Below, piece by piece: positions 8,155 through 16,786 of a stretch of 64,000 nt of DNA; the first letter of the stretch is position 1; every line of letters begins with the position of its first letter. A program made the translations under genes and the position numbers. The notes beneath the pieces were generated by a model. It ran no database searches. It was not told the DNA's origin and saw only the letters and a list, made by a program, of their open reading frames with translations. The stretch is from assembly GCF_003634935.1 (NCBI RefSeq), contig NZ_RBXO01000001.1:4117501-4181500 (forward strand), written 5' to 3'. Origin of the DNA: Saccharothrix australiensis. GTDB lineage: Bacteria > Actinomycetota > Actinomycetes > Mycobacteriales > Pseudonocardiaceae.

Positions 8155-8205
8155 GGACCTCCACACCGGGCCCGCCTCGGGCACGACACCCCACCGCGGA
8201 GGTCC
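8155..8205. terminator. Possible terminator between convergent genes
   Basis: GGACCTCC (8155-8162) and GGAGGTCC (8198-8205) can pair around a 35-base GC-rich loop, in the 72-bp gap between the convergent MFS and receptor-like genes. The long loop makes this a weak call. Confidence 0.35.
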
Positions 8206-8219
8206 CCACCATGCCCGAG

Positions 8220-9695
8220 TCAGTCGGTCACCAGCTCGACGAACTCAGGCTTCCCCGACTCGTCCAGGCGCAGCAGCGGCACGACCTTCTGGTGCGCCGT
8301 GCCGTCGTTGTCGTAGGACAGCAGACCGCTCGCGCCCGCGATGGCGTTCTGCCCGTTGAGCGAGTTGAACGTCTGAAGCACCTCGGCCGCCGTCACCCGC
8401 CGCCCCGGCACGCCGGACGCCCGCTGGATCGCCGTCGTCGCCGTCAGCATCGCGTCGTAGGCCATGATCGCGCCGTCGTCGCCGAGCGCGTCCGCGCCGA
8501 ACAGGCACCGGAAGCACGTGTCGGACGGCTGCTCGTCGCCCAGGAACCGCCGCACGGCCGCCTCCTGGAACCGGCGCTCCGACTCGGGTTTCCGCCGGTC
8601 CGCCTCCCACGCCCGCTGGTCGGCCACGTCGGTGTGGACGACCTCCACGCCCGCCGCGAGGCCCTGCCGGAACCGCTCGCCGCGCAACTGCTCGGCGGAC
8701 AGGTCGTCGCCGGTCAGGATGCGGATCACCCGGTCCCGGCACAGGCGGGTCGCGAGCTGCCCGACGAACCGCACCAGGTCGCGGCCGCGCCCGGCGAAGA
8801 AGACCAGGTCCGCCTCGGTCGCGCAGATGTTGGGCAGCATCAGCGCGAACGCGTTCTCCACGCTGCCCAGGCTGGAGTCGTACTGCTGGTCCTGCGGCAG
8901 CACGCGGTGCTCCCCGTCGTCGAACCGGGTGCGGAACGCACGGGCCAGCGTGCGCGGGTACAGGTCCCGCTCGTTGGTGTCGGTGATCAGCAGGGCCTTG
9001 GTCGCGCCGGTCCGCTTGGCGTGCACGGCCGCCGCGCCCGCCTGCCGCTCGTTGGTCGGCGCGGGCCGCAGCAGGCCCGCGATGTCGCGCAGGTCGTCCG
9101 CGGTGACGGTCGAGCCGACCATCGGGATGCGCAGGTCAGACAACGCCGACATGGCCTCGCGGGCGGCGCCCAGGCTCAGCCCGATGCCGGTCACCGCCAC
9201 CAGGTGGTCGGGGCCGGCGCGCCTGCGGCCCAGCTCCTCGACGACCGGCCGCCACGCGCCCATGTCGCTGCCCGGATTGGCCAGCAGCAGCTGCACCTTC
9301 GGGCGCGCGTCCCGGTTGAACATCGCCTGCGCCTGGTAGGAGCCCTGGAGCTGGTAGCGCACCCACTCCTCGGTCGCCAGGCCCTGGTCCGACGTGCTGA
9401 TCGGCAGGAACACGGCGACGCTGACGAACTGACCGTCGGTGCGGGCGTCCTCGTTCGCGGCGCGGATGCGGTCGATCACGCCGGCCACCGACCCCTGCCC
9501 GAAGTGGCTCTCCGCGGCGCTCACGCCGACGCACTCGCCGTTGGCGGCCTTGCGCACGTCGTCGCGGCCGTCGCAGCGCTCGAACCGGTCGCGGACGACC
9601 AGGTAGGCCGTCACCAGCACGGCGGCGACCACCACCACCAGCCCGATGACGAGCACCTTGCGCAGCGGCGACGGCGGGATCTTCAACAGACTCAT
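8220..9695 (-). CDS. Membrane-anchored periplasmic-binding-like receptor
   Basis: A 491-residue protein with one N-terminal membrane helix (residues 14-33, VLVIGLVVVVAAVLVTAYLV) followed by a large extracellular part. That part resembles type I periplasmic-binding proteins of the branched-chain amino-acid/receptor group: SVAVFLPISTS, VAVTGIGLSLGAAREAMSAL, IPMVGSTVTADDL, ALLITDTNERDLY, DLVFFAGRG and IMAYDAMLTATTAI follow the order of that fold. No lipobox is present and no permease genes adjoin, so it is not a standard ABC uptake protein. The start overlaps the ATPase stop as ATGA, implying fixed co-expression. A ligand-sensing membrane receptor working with the ATPase is inferred; the ligand is unknown. 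Confidence 0.75.
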   Translation of the reverse strand: MSLLKIPPSPLRKVLVIGLVVVVAAVLVTAYLVVRDRFERCDGRDDVRKAANGECVGVSAAESHFGQGSVAGVIDRIRAANEDARTDGQFVSVAVFLPISTSDQGLATEEWVRYQLQGSYQAQAMFNRDARPKVQLLLANPGSDMGAWRPVVEELGRRRAGPDHLVAVTGIGLSLGAAREAMSALSDLRIPMVGSTVTADDLRDIAGLLRPAPTNERQAGAAAVHAKRTGATKALLITDTNERDLYPRTLARAFRTRFDDGEHRVLPQDQQYDSSLGSVENAFALMLPNICATEADLVFFAGRGRDLVRFVGQLATRLCRDRVIRILTGDDLSAEQLRGERFRQGLAAGVEVVHTDVADQRAWEADRRKPESERRFQEAAVRRFLGDEQPSDTCFRCLFGADALGDDGAIMAYDAMLTATTAIQRASGVPGRRVTAAEVLQTFNSLNGQNAIAGASGLLSYDNDGTAHQKVVPLLRLDESGKPEFVELVTD

Positions 9696-11725
9696 GCGCG
9701 GTACCTCTCCGCCCGGTCGTACAACAGGATCGAGCCCTGGCCGCGGCGCTGGGCGAGCGTGCCGTAGGCGTGCCCGATGCGCCCGCGCAGCGTGCCGCCG
9801 GGGTCGCCGAGCGGGTCGGCGGACACCCACAGCGCCGCGACCAGCCGGGCCAGGGCGGCGTGCGGCGCGGGCACGTCCTCGATCAGCCGCTCGACCTGGG
9901 CGAGCGGGTCTGCGTCGCGGGGCAGGCGGTTCGGCGCGGACGTGACGAGGTCCAGCTGCCGCAGCCAGGTCCGCGCGGTCGGCTGGTCCAGCGGGCGGTC
10001 GGCCGCGGCGAACGGGCGGGCCAGCCACGCCACGACCGCGCCCACGTCGCCGAGGGCCAGGTCGTGGTAGCGGGCTTCGGCGAGCCGCCCGAGCCCCTCG
10101 TGGTGCTCGCGGCAGCGGCGGTGCACGGCGGTCCAGCCGACCCGGCTGTCCTCGGGGCGGCCGGCCAGCCGGTGCAGCAACAGGGTCCGCAGCCACGGGT
10201 CGAGCACCACCCGGCCACCGCCACCGCCACCGGCACCGGCACCGGCACCGGCACCGGCACCGGCATCACCACCGCCGGCACTGTCCTCGCCACCACCACC
10301 ACCGGCACCGGCACTGCCGTCGCCGTCGTCGGGTTCGACCGCGAGCAGGAAGTTGTTCACCAGGAACGCGTAGAGCGCCCCGCCGCCGTCCGGCAGCGCG
10401 GACGCGAGCACGGTCGGGTCGGACAGGAACTCGACACCGCGCCCGGCGGACGCCGTGACCAGGTCGGCGCGCAGGTCCGGCGACAGGTCCCGGATCAGCG
10501 CGTCGAGCGCCTCGTCGGCCAGCGACACCGGCCGTTCCGGGTCGGCGGGCAGCGACAGCAGGTCGCGCAGCGCCCGGCCGCGCGGCGGCTCCTCCTGGCG
10601 CGCCACCACGTCGAGCAGGGCGCGCAGCCCGCCGGGGTGGCCGCGGGTCAACCGGTGCGGTAGGTCCGCGGGCAGGTCCACCTCCGAGCGCGCCACCACG
10701 TCGGCGGTGTCGGCGGCGTCCAGCCTGCCCAGCCCCACCAGGTACCAGCGGCCCCAGTCGGTGCGGGTGCGGCTGTCCCGGTCGGCCTCCGCCGGCGTGC
10801 GGGGCAGGGGAGCGGCGACGCCGTTCGCGGCGATGCCCGGCCGCCGCCACTCGCCGTTCCACTCCACGTTCCAGCTCCGGGCGGTCGCGAACACCGCCGC
10901 GTGGTCGGCGTCCAGGCCGGAGCGGCGGCGCGCGGCGTGCAGCGCGGTCAGGAACGCCCGGCCCTCCGCGGTGTGCGCGTTGTCCAGCAGCACCACGCAG
11001 TTCGCGGTGCGCCGCAGGCGGTCCAGGCGGCCGGTGAACGCCTGGTTCAGGTCCGCCAGGAACGCGTCGAACACGATGTCGTCCACCGCGCGGCGGTCCG
11101 CCGGCGAGCCCTTGTCCTTCTTGTTCAGCTCCACCAGCAGGTCGCGCGGGTCGCGCGCGGACCCGGTGGACAGCTTGCGCACCGACCGCAGCATCCGTCG
11201 GCGGGACAGCGCGTTCAGCCCGTTGAGGAGGGTGTCGGTCGCCTCGGGCGCCCAGCCCGGCAGCCCGCCCGCCTCACCCGCCAGCCGGGCCAGGTCCAGC
11301 ACCTTCTGCCGGTGCCGCTCCAGCGGCCGGTCCTCGCGCATCAGGTCGTTCAGCCCGGCCAGCGCCCTGGGCCGGTCGGCGGTGTTGAGGTTGCCCGCGA
11401 TCACCAGCGTGCACAGCCACAGGCGCGGGAACGCGATCCGCCCGAACTGCGGCACGGCCCGGCTCAGGTCGAACGCCAGCTCGACCAGCACCCGGCTGGG
11501 CCGCGCGTCGCCGATCTCCTCCAGGTCCAGCAGCGCGCACGGCACCCGACCGGAGCACCGGTCGTGGATCAGGCCCAGCAGGGCCGTCTTGCCGGTGCCG
11601 CGCGCCCCGAGCGCCACCACCACGGGCAGGGCGCGGCCCCGCCCGCCGGGTCGCCTGGTCAGCTCGTCGACCAGGCCCCACGCGACGCCCCGCACACCCG
11701 ACAGGGCAGGCACCGAATCGGACAT
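9692..11725 (-). CDS. P-loop (STAND-like) ATPase paired with a receptor
   Basis: A 677-residue cytosolic NTPase. Walker A is GARGTGKTALL near residue 40, and the Walker B-like CVVLLDNAHTAEGR is near residue 230. A long helical C-terminal half ends in YDRAERYRA. Between residues about 470 and 510 a Gly/Ala tract encoded by GGCACC and CCACCG repeats forms a flexible linker. Together this looks like a STAND or AAA regulatory ATPase with a C-terminal helical sensor, though I cannot assign a named family. The ATG at 11725 has GGAGAA upstream. It is coupled (ATGA) to the membrane receptor-like gene and is the first gene of the pair. Confidence 0.7.
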   Translation of the reverse strand: MSDSVPALSGVRGVAWGLVDELTRRPGGRGRALPVVVALGARGTGKTALLGLIHDRCSGRVPCALLDLEEIGDARPSRVLVELAFDLSRAVPQFGRIAFPRLWLCTLVIAGNLNTADRPRALAGLNDLMREDRPLERHRQKVLDLARLAGEAGGLPGWAPEATDTLLNGLNALSRRRMLRSVRKLSTGSARDPRDLLVELNKKDKGSPADRRAVDDIVFDAFLADLNQAFTGRLDRLRRTANCVVLLDNAHTAEGRAFLTALHAARRRSGLDADHAAVFATARSWNVEWNGEWRRPGIAANGVAAPLPRTPAEADRDSRTRTDWGRWYLVGLGRLDAADTADVVARSEVDLPADLPHRLTRGHPGGLRALLDVVARQEEPPRGRALRDLLSLPADPERPVSLADEALDALIRDLSPDLRADLVTASAGRGVEFLSDPTVLASALPDGGGALYAFLVNNFLLAVEPDDGDGSAGAGGGGGEDSAGGGDAGAGAGAGAGAGGGGGGRVVLDPWLRTLLLHRLAGRPEDSRVGWTAVHRRCREHHEGLGRLAEARYHDLALGDVGAVVAWLARPFAAADRPLDQPTARTWLRQLDLVTSAPNRLPRDADPLAQVERLIEDVPAPHAALARLVAALWVSADPLGDPGGTLRGRIGHAYGTLAQRRGQGSILLYDRAERYRA
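10213..10320. repeat. In-frame GGCACC/CCACCG microsatellite
   Basis: Inside the ATPase gene, hexamers GGCACC (about six in a row at 10231-10266) are flanked by CCACCG and CACCAC units. All units are multiples of three, so copy changes only alter the length of a Gly/Ala linker. Confidence 0.8.
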
Positions 11726-12084
11726 GGTTCTCCCGCGTCTCCGCCGGCCACGCGGCCCCCGCCGCCGGATCGGCACAGTATGCGGAGCACCGCGCCCGCC
11801 GCCGGGGGCGAACGGGGCCGATTGCGCCCTTCGGCATGATCGACCACCGGAATGGCGCAGGTCCGGTCCCGATTTCCGCGGACAGCGCGCCGGCGCGCGG
11901 ACCACACCGCTGCTCCGGTCGGCGCGCGGCCGGGCGTCCGACCGCCCCTCAGACGTGGGACGTGTCGCCTCGCGTGGCCCGCGACCTCCGGTATCGTCCC
12001 ACCGGCGCCACTCGACCGTGTGGCGTACGGGGGCGTCCCGAGACACGGGTCGGAGACGCGAACGACCTGCGATCCGGAGCCATC
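11726..12084. other. Divergent promoter region
   Basis: A 359-bp gap between the divergent ATPase/receptor pair and the acyltransferase. Nothing coding is supportable. It must hold both promoters, but I see no clear -35/-10 pair. Confidence 0.4.
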
Positions 12085-14139
12085 GTGACGCTTGCCCCGA
12101 CCTCGCGCGAGGACACCACCCCCAGCGCCGCGCCGCCCGCGGCCGGGCCGGCCAGGCGGTTCCGCCCCGAGATCCAGGGACTGCGCGCCGTCGCCGTCAC
12201 CCTCGTGGTCGTCTACCACGTGTGGCTGGGCCGGGTGTCCGGCGGCGTGGACGTGTTCTTCGTCGTCTCCGGCTTCCTCGTCACCGGCCAGTTGCTGCGG
12301 GCCGTCGCCAGGGGCCGCGTCGACCTCGTGCCCCTGTGGGGCCGGATGATCAAGCGGCTGTTCCCGGCTGCGCTCACCGTGCTGCTGGCCGTGATGGCGG
12401 TGTGCGTGGTCGCGCTGCCCGGCAGCCGCTGGTTCCAGACCATCCGGGAGGTCGTCGCCGCCGCCCTCTACCTGGAGAACTGGCAGCTCGCGGCGGACTC
12501 GGCGGACTACTTCGCGCAGCACAACTCGGCCAGCGTCGTGCAGCACTTCTGGTCGCTGTCCATCCAGGGCCAGTTCTTCGTGGTCTGGCCGCTGATGGCG
12601 GTGGCGGCCATCGCCCTGGGCCGCGTCACGCGGTGGGGCGCGCGTCGGGTCATGTGGTGGCTGCTGGTCGCGGTGTTCGTGGAGTCGCTGGTCTTCTCGG
12701 TCGCGCTCACCGGCGTCGACCAGCCCCTGGCCTACTTCCACTCGCTCACCCGAGCCTGGGAGTTCGCCCTCGGCGGCCTGCTCGCGCTGCTGGCCGACCG
12801 CGTGACGTTGTCGCGCGCGGCGCGGGTGGTGCTCGGCTGGGCGGGCATCGCCGGGCTCGTCGCCTGCGGCCTGGTGCTCCAGGTCGGCGCGGTGTTCCCC
12901 GGCTGGCTCGCGCTGTGGCCGACGCTGTGCGGCGCGGCCGTGATCCTCGCGGGCACGAGCGGCAGCGGGCTGGGCGCGGACCGGCTGCTCGGCACGCCGT
13001 TCCTGCGGTACGTGGGCGACCTGAGCTACGCGCTGTACCTGTGGCACTGGCCGGTGCTCGTGCTGTTCCTCGTGGTGCGCGGGCAGCGCGAGATGGGCCT
13101 GGTGGACGGCGCGTTCGTCATCGCCGTCGCGGTGCTGCTGTCGGTGGCGACCCACCACCTGGTCGAGAAGCCGGTCCGCACGTCCGCGATCGGCGTGGCC
13201 AAGCCGTGGGGCGCCTACCGGTTCGGCGTGCTGCTGATGGTGCCGGTGCTGGTGGGCGCGGGCGTGTGGCAGCACGCGAGCACGCGGGAGGCGTCCTCCT
13301 ACGCGATCCGGCTGGACGACCCCGACCACCCCGGCGCGCTCGCCCGCACGCCGGGCTTCGAGTACTGGGGCTCGCCGGACGCCGAGTTCGTGCCGCCGCT
13401 GGTGGCGCTCAACGACGACGTCGGCAAGCCGCCGGACCGCGAGTGCCTGCTCGACCAGGGCGACGCGGAGCTGCGCATGTGCACGCTCGCGGGCCCCGCG
13501 CGGCCGAAGAAGCGGATCGTCCTCGTCGGCGACTCCCACATGCACGCCTACCTGCCCGCGCTGGCCGTGGTCGCCGAGCGGCGGCAGTGGGAGATCACCA
13601 CCATCCTCAAGGGCGGCTGCCCGTTCTCCGTCGACTCCGACGCGATCCCCGGCTTCCAGCCGTGCGTGCAGTGGAACGCGTGGGCGTTGGCGCGCATCAA
13701 GGAGCTGCGCCCGGACGCCGTGATCGCCAATGGCACCCGCGACATCCGCCCCGGCCGCACCGAGTACACGCCGACCGGATTCGTCCGGCAGTGGCGCAAC
13801 CTGGAACCGGACGGCATCCGGGTGGTCGCGATCCGGGACAACCCGAGGTTCGAGGTCCGCCCGTCGGAGTGCATGGTGGCCAACAACATGAGCGTGGCGC
13901 GGTGCAGCCCCGACCGGTCGGACCTGTACCACGACACGCCGCCGTACGAGGGCATCGCCGACCTGCCGTCGAACGTGGTCTTCGCCGACTACACCCGCTA
14001 CTTCTGCGACGATCACACGTGCCCGCCGGTCATCGGCAACGTGTGGGTGTACCGGGACGACAACCACATCAGTGGCAGCTTCATGATCTCGATGGCCCCG
14101 ATGGTGGAACAGGACCTGGTGGCCAAGCTCGGCGGCTGA
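12085..14139 (+). CDS. Membrane acyltransferase with C-terminal SGNH domain
   Basis: A 684-residue O-acyltransferase of the AT3-SGNH (OafA-like) type, which acetylates surface sugars or glycans. After a short cytosolic leader, residues about 40-400 hold ten or more membrane helices with the hallmark RPEIQGLRAVAVTLVVVYHV and VDVFFVVSGFLVTGQLL; HFWSLSIQGQFFVVWP is also typical. The C-terminal outer SGNH domain carries GDSHMHAYLP (Ser) and DDNHISGSF (Asp/His). The GTG at 12085 has GGAGCC upstream. Monocistronic. It differs from simple AT3 enzymes by the attached SGNH partner, so acyl transfer across the membrane is probably completed within one protein. The acceptor is unknown. Confidence 0.88.
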   Translation: MTLAPTSREDTTPSAAPPAAGPARRFRPEIQGLRAVAVTLVVVYHVWLGRVSGGVDVFFVVSGFLVTGQLLRAVARGRVDLVPLWGRMIKRLFPAALTVLLAVMAVCVVALPGSRWFQTIREVVAAALYLENWQLAADSADYFAQHNSASVVQHFWSLSIQGQFFVVWPLMAVAAIALGRVTRWGARRVMWWLLVAVFVESLVFSVALTGVDQPLAYFHSLTRAWEFALGGLLALLADRVTLSRAARVVLGWAGIAGLVACGLVLQVGAVFPGWLALWPTLCGAAVILAGTSGSGLGADRLLGTPFLRYVGDLSYALYLWHWPVLVLFLVVRGQREMGLVDGAFVIAVAVLLSVATHHLVEKPVRTSAIGVAKPWGAYRFGVLLMVPVLVGAGVWQHASTREASSYAIRLDDPDHPGALARTPGFEYWGSPDAEFVPPLVALNDDVGKPPDRECLLDQGDAELRMCTLAGPARPKKRIVLVGDSHMHAYLPALAVVAERRQWEITTILKGGCPFSVDSDAIPGFQPCVQWNAWALARIKELRPDAVIANGTRDIRPGRTEYTPTGFVRQWRNLEPDGIRVVAIRDNPRFEVRPSECMVANNMSVARCSPDRSDLYHDTPPYEGIADLPSNVVFADYTRYFCDDHTCPPVIGNVWVYRDDNHISGSFMISMAPMVEQDLVAKLGG

Positions 14140-14318
14140 CGGCGTCGACCCGGTCACCGGCCGCACCGGCTCCACCGCCCGCGGGTGGGTGGCGGACCCG
14201 GCCCGGAGAACCCGACGTCGTGCGCCTTCCGCACCGATGATCCCGCCGTCCGAATCGGGCGGCGCGCCCCGGCCCCGCCCTTGTAGCCTGTCGGCCTGGT
14301 GGAGACGAAGGGCTTGAG

Positions 14319-14882
14319 GTGCGCGTTTTCCTGGAGACGGAGCGGCTGGTGCTGCGCCGGTTCACCGAAGCCGACGTGGACGCCCTGGTCCTGCTGGACA
14401 GCGACCCCGAGGTGATGCGCTTCCTCACCGGCGAGTCGACACCGCGCGCGGAGATCGAGCACGAGGTCCTGCCCGGCATCCTGCGGGACTACGGTCGCTC
14501 CCCGGCCGGGCGCTGGGCGGCCGTCGAGCGGTCCACCGGCGACTTCGTCGGCTGGCTCGCCCTGCAACCGGCGGCGGACGGCGGCGTCGCGGAGGTGGAG
14601 CTCGGCTACCGGCTGAAGGCGTCGGTGTGGGGCCGGGGGTACGCCACCGAAGGGGCACGCGCCCTGGTCCGGAAGGGGTTCGCCGAACTGGGCGTGGAGC
14701 GGGTGTGGGCGCAGACGATGGCGGTCAACACCGCCTCCCGCCGCGTGCTGGAGAAGGCCGGCCTGACCTACGTGCGGACCTTCCACCTCCGGTTCGACGA
14801 CCCGCTGCCCGGCACCGAGCACGGCGAGGTCGAGTACGAGCTGCGGCGGTCCGACTGGGAGAGGTCGCGCTCCGCGCGCTGA
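14319..14882 (+). CDS. GNAT N-acetyltransferase (RimJ/RimL-like)
   Basis: A 187-residue acetyltransferase starting with the typical LETERLVLRRFTEADVDAL. The acetyl-CoA loop is in ASVWGRGYATEGARALV (residues 105-122), and the C-terminal AVNTASRRVLEKAGLTYV is the standard motif B of this group. Such enzymes acetylate protein N-termini or small amines; the target cannot be told. The GTG at 14319 has AAGGG upstream, and a TAGCCT near 14285 may be the -10 box. It converges with the aldehyde dehydrogenase gene across a very strong palindromic terminator. Confidence 0.85.
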   Translation: MRVFLETERLVLRRFTEADVDALVLLDSDPEVMRFLTGESTPRAEIEHEVLPGILRDYGRSPAGRWAAVERSTGDFVGWLALQPAADGGVAEVELGYRLKASVWGRGYATEGARALVRKGFAELGVERVWAQTMAVNTASRRVLEKAGLTYVRTFHLRFDDPLPGTEHGEVEYELRRSDWERSRSAR

Positions 14883-14951
14883 GCGCCGGACCGGACCACG
14901 TCGCACCCGCCGGCCGGGCACCGCGCCGCGCGGGGGAGCGGGCCGCGAGAA

Positions 14952-15009
14952 CCGACGGCCGGGTCGTGGGTGTCCGCAGCGCTGCGGACACCCACGACCC
15001 GGCCGTCGG
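14952..15009. terminator. 58-bp perfect palindrome, bidirectional terminator
   Basis: Two perfect 29-base arms meet without a spacer at 14980/14981: CCGACGGCCGGGTCGTGGGT continues to GTCCGCAGC, then the exact reverse complement follows. It lies between the convergent acetyltransferase (ending 14882) and aldehyde dehydrogenase (ending 15019), so it can terminate both transcripts. No T-run is present, as is usual for actinobacteria. Confidence 0.85.
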
Positions 15010-15018
15010 GGTCCCGGA

Positions 15019-16479
15019 TCAGAACGGGTAGTGCGCGTGGGTCGTCGCGAGCGTGATCCAGCGCGTCGTGGTGAACGCCTCCACGCCCCAGCGGCCGCCG
15101 AACCGGCCGTAGCCGCTGGACTTCACGCCACCGAACGGCGCCTGCGGCTCGTCGCCGACGGACTGGTCGTTGACGTGCACGATGCCGGTCCGGACGCGGC
15201 GCGCCACGGTGAGGCCCCTGGTGCCGTTCTCGGTGATGATGCCGCAGGTCAGGCCGTGCTCGGTGTCGTTGGCCTTCGCCACCGCCTCGTCGTCGGACGC
15301 GAAGGTCTCCAGCACGCACACCGGGCCGAACGCCTCGCCGTAGTGCAGGTCCATCTCCGGCGTGACGCCGGTGAGCACGGTCGCCGGGTGCAGCGCGCCG
15401 TCCGGCTCGCCGCCGCCGGTGAGCACGGTCGCGCCCTTGTCGCGCGCGTCGCGCACCAGCGCCGCCACCCGCTGCGCGGACCGGGTGTTGACCAGCGGCC
15501 CGATCACCGTCTCCGGGTCGGCCGGGTCGCCGGCGGGCAGCGACGCGACCTTGGTGACGAACCGCGCGGTGAACTCGTCGGCGATCTTCTCGTGCACCAG
15601 CAGGCGGTCGCCGGACATGCAGATCTGGCCGGAGTTCATGAACACGCCGAACGCCGCCGCGTTCACCGCGTGGTCGAGGTCGGCGTCGTCCAGCACGATG
15701 ATCGCGTTCTTACCGCCGAGTTCGAGCACGGCGGGCTTGAGGTGGCGGGCGGCGTGGGTGCCGATGATCCGGCCGACCTCGGTGGAGCCGGTGAAGTTGA
15801 CCACCCGGACCCGCGGGTCGGCGATCAGGGTCTCGGCGACCTCGGCGGCGTCGCGCGGGTCGTTGGTGACGACGTTGAGCACGCCGGCGGGCAGGCCCGC
15901 GTCGCGCAGCACGTCGGCGAGGAACAGGCCGGACGCCAGCGGGGCGTCCTCGCTGGGCTTGAGCACCACCGTGTTGCCGGCCGCGATGGGCGTGGCGAAG
16001 GCGCGGGTGCCGAGGATCAGCGGCGCGTTCCACGGCGCGAACGCCGCCACCACGCCGACCGGCTCGCGCACCGCGAGGCCCAGCGCGCCCTCCTCCTGCG
16101 CGGCGAGCACCTCGCCGCGCGGCGCGGTGACCGACGCGGCGGCCTCCCGCAGGATGTTGGCGGCGAGGAAGACGTTGAACCTCGCCCACCGGGCGGTGCC
16201 GCCCGCCTCGCCCGCCATCAGCTCGACCGCCTGCTCGGCGCGCTGGTCGAGCAGGTCGGCGGCGTCCAGCAGCAGCTTCCGCCGGGCGAACGGGCTCACC
16301 GCGGCCCAGTCCGGGAACGCGGCGTCGGCGGCGTCCACCGCCCTGGTCACGTCCTTCGGCCCCGCGGCGGCGACGGTCGCGAAGACCTCGCCGGTGAACG
16401 GGTTGACGTCGTCGACGGTGCGGCCGTCCGCCGCCGGCACGTCGTCGCCGGCGATCAGCAGGTCACGGTGGATGGTCAT
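15019..16479 (-). CDS. NAD(P)-dependent aldehyde dehydrogenase
   Basis: A 486-residue aldehyde dehydrogenase oxidising an aldehyde to its acid. The family residues are present: the catalytic Asn in FAPWNAPL, NAD binding in NFTGSTEVGR, the general-base Glu in LELGGKNA, the nucleophilic Cys in NSGQICMSGDR, and EAFGPV near the end. The MNSGQICMS context resembles the vanillin/benzaldehyde dehydrogenase branch, so an aromatic aldehyde is a reasonable guess. The ATG at 16479 has GGGAGG at good distance. It is apparently monocistronic. The upstream region has an inverted repeat (16598-16625) that may bind a regulator. Confidence 0.9.
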   Translation of the reverse strand: MTIHRDLLIAGDDVPAADGRTVDDVNPFTGEVFATVAAAGPKDVTRAVDAADAAFPDWAAVSPFARRKLLLDAADLLDQRAEQAVELMAGEAGGTARWARFNVFLAANILREAAASVTAPRGEVLAAQEEGALGLAVREPVGVVAAFAPWNAPLILGTRAFATPIAAGNTVVLKPSEDAPLASGLFLADVLRDAGLPAGVLNVVTNDPRDAAEVAETLIADPRVRVVNFTGSTEVGRIIGTHAARHLKPAVLELGGKNAIIVLDDADLDHAVNAAAFGVFMNSGQICMSGDRLLVHEKIADEFTARFVTKVASLPAGDPADPETVIGPLVNTRSAQRVAALVRDARDKGATVLTGGGEPDGALHPATVLTGVTPEMDLHYGEAFGPVCVLETFASDDEAVAKANDTEHGLTCGIITENGTRGLTVARRVRTGIVHVNDQSVGDEPQAPFGGVKSSGYGRFGGRWGVEAFTTTRWITLATTHAHYPF

Positions 16480-16597
16480 GGTCAGCGCCTCCCGACCAAG
16501 GCAGGATTGGTCGCGGCCAGCATACGGACCAGTGATCGACCCGCTTCGGCGGCAACGCTTCCTCCGTTCGGCCCCGTCCGGACACCTTCTTGACATC

Positions 16598-16625
16598 GCG
16601 CGCACATGTTGTTGGTTCTGCGCGC
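16598..16625 (-). promoter_or_regulatory. Inverted repeat upstream of the aldehyde dehydrogenase
   Basis: GCGCGCA-N14-TGCGCGC (7+14+7) lies about 120-145 bases upstream of the aldehyde dehydrogenase start and surrounds an AT-richer core (CATGTTGTTGGTTC). It could be an operator or part of the HNH gene terminator; there is no direct evidence for either. The rest of the 16480-16786 gap shows nothing else. Confidence 0.3.
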
Positions 16626-16786
16626 ACGGGCGCGCGGTTCGGCGCCGGATCGGGCGTGCGGCACGTGACCGGGGACACGTCGGACGGGTGCGGCCCTCGC
16701 GGCGCGTGACCGACCCGGCACGCGGGGTGGGATGCCCGATCCGGTTGTGAGTGTAGTCACAGGACCCGCCGGGGTGGGCGGGGCCG

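Noticed and set aside
14768-15319. Open frame crossing the big palindrome
   Set aside because: Contains the same peptide twice because of the inverted repeat and is off-frame to the aldehyde dehydrogenase.
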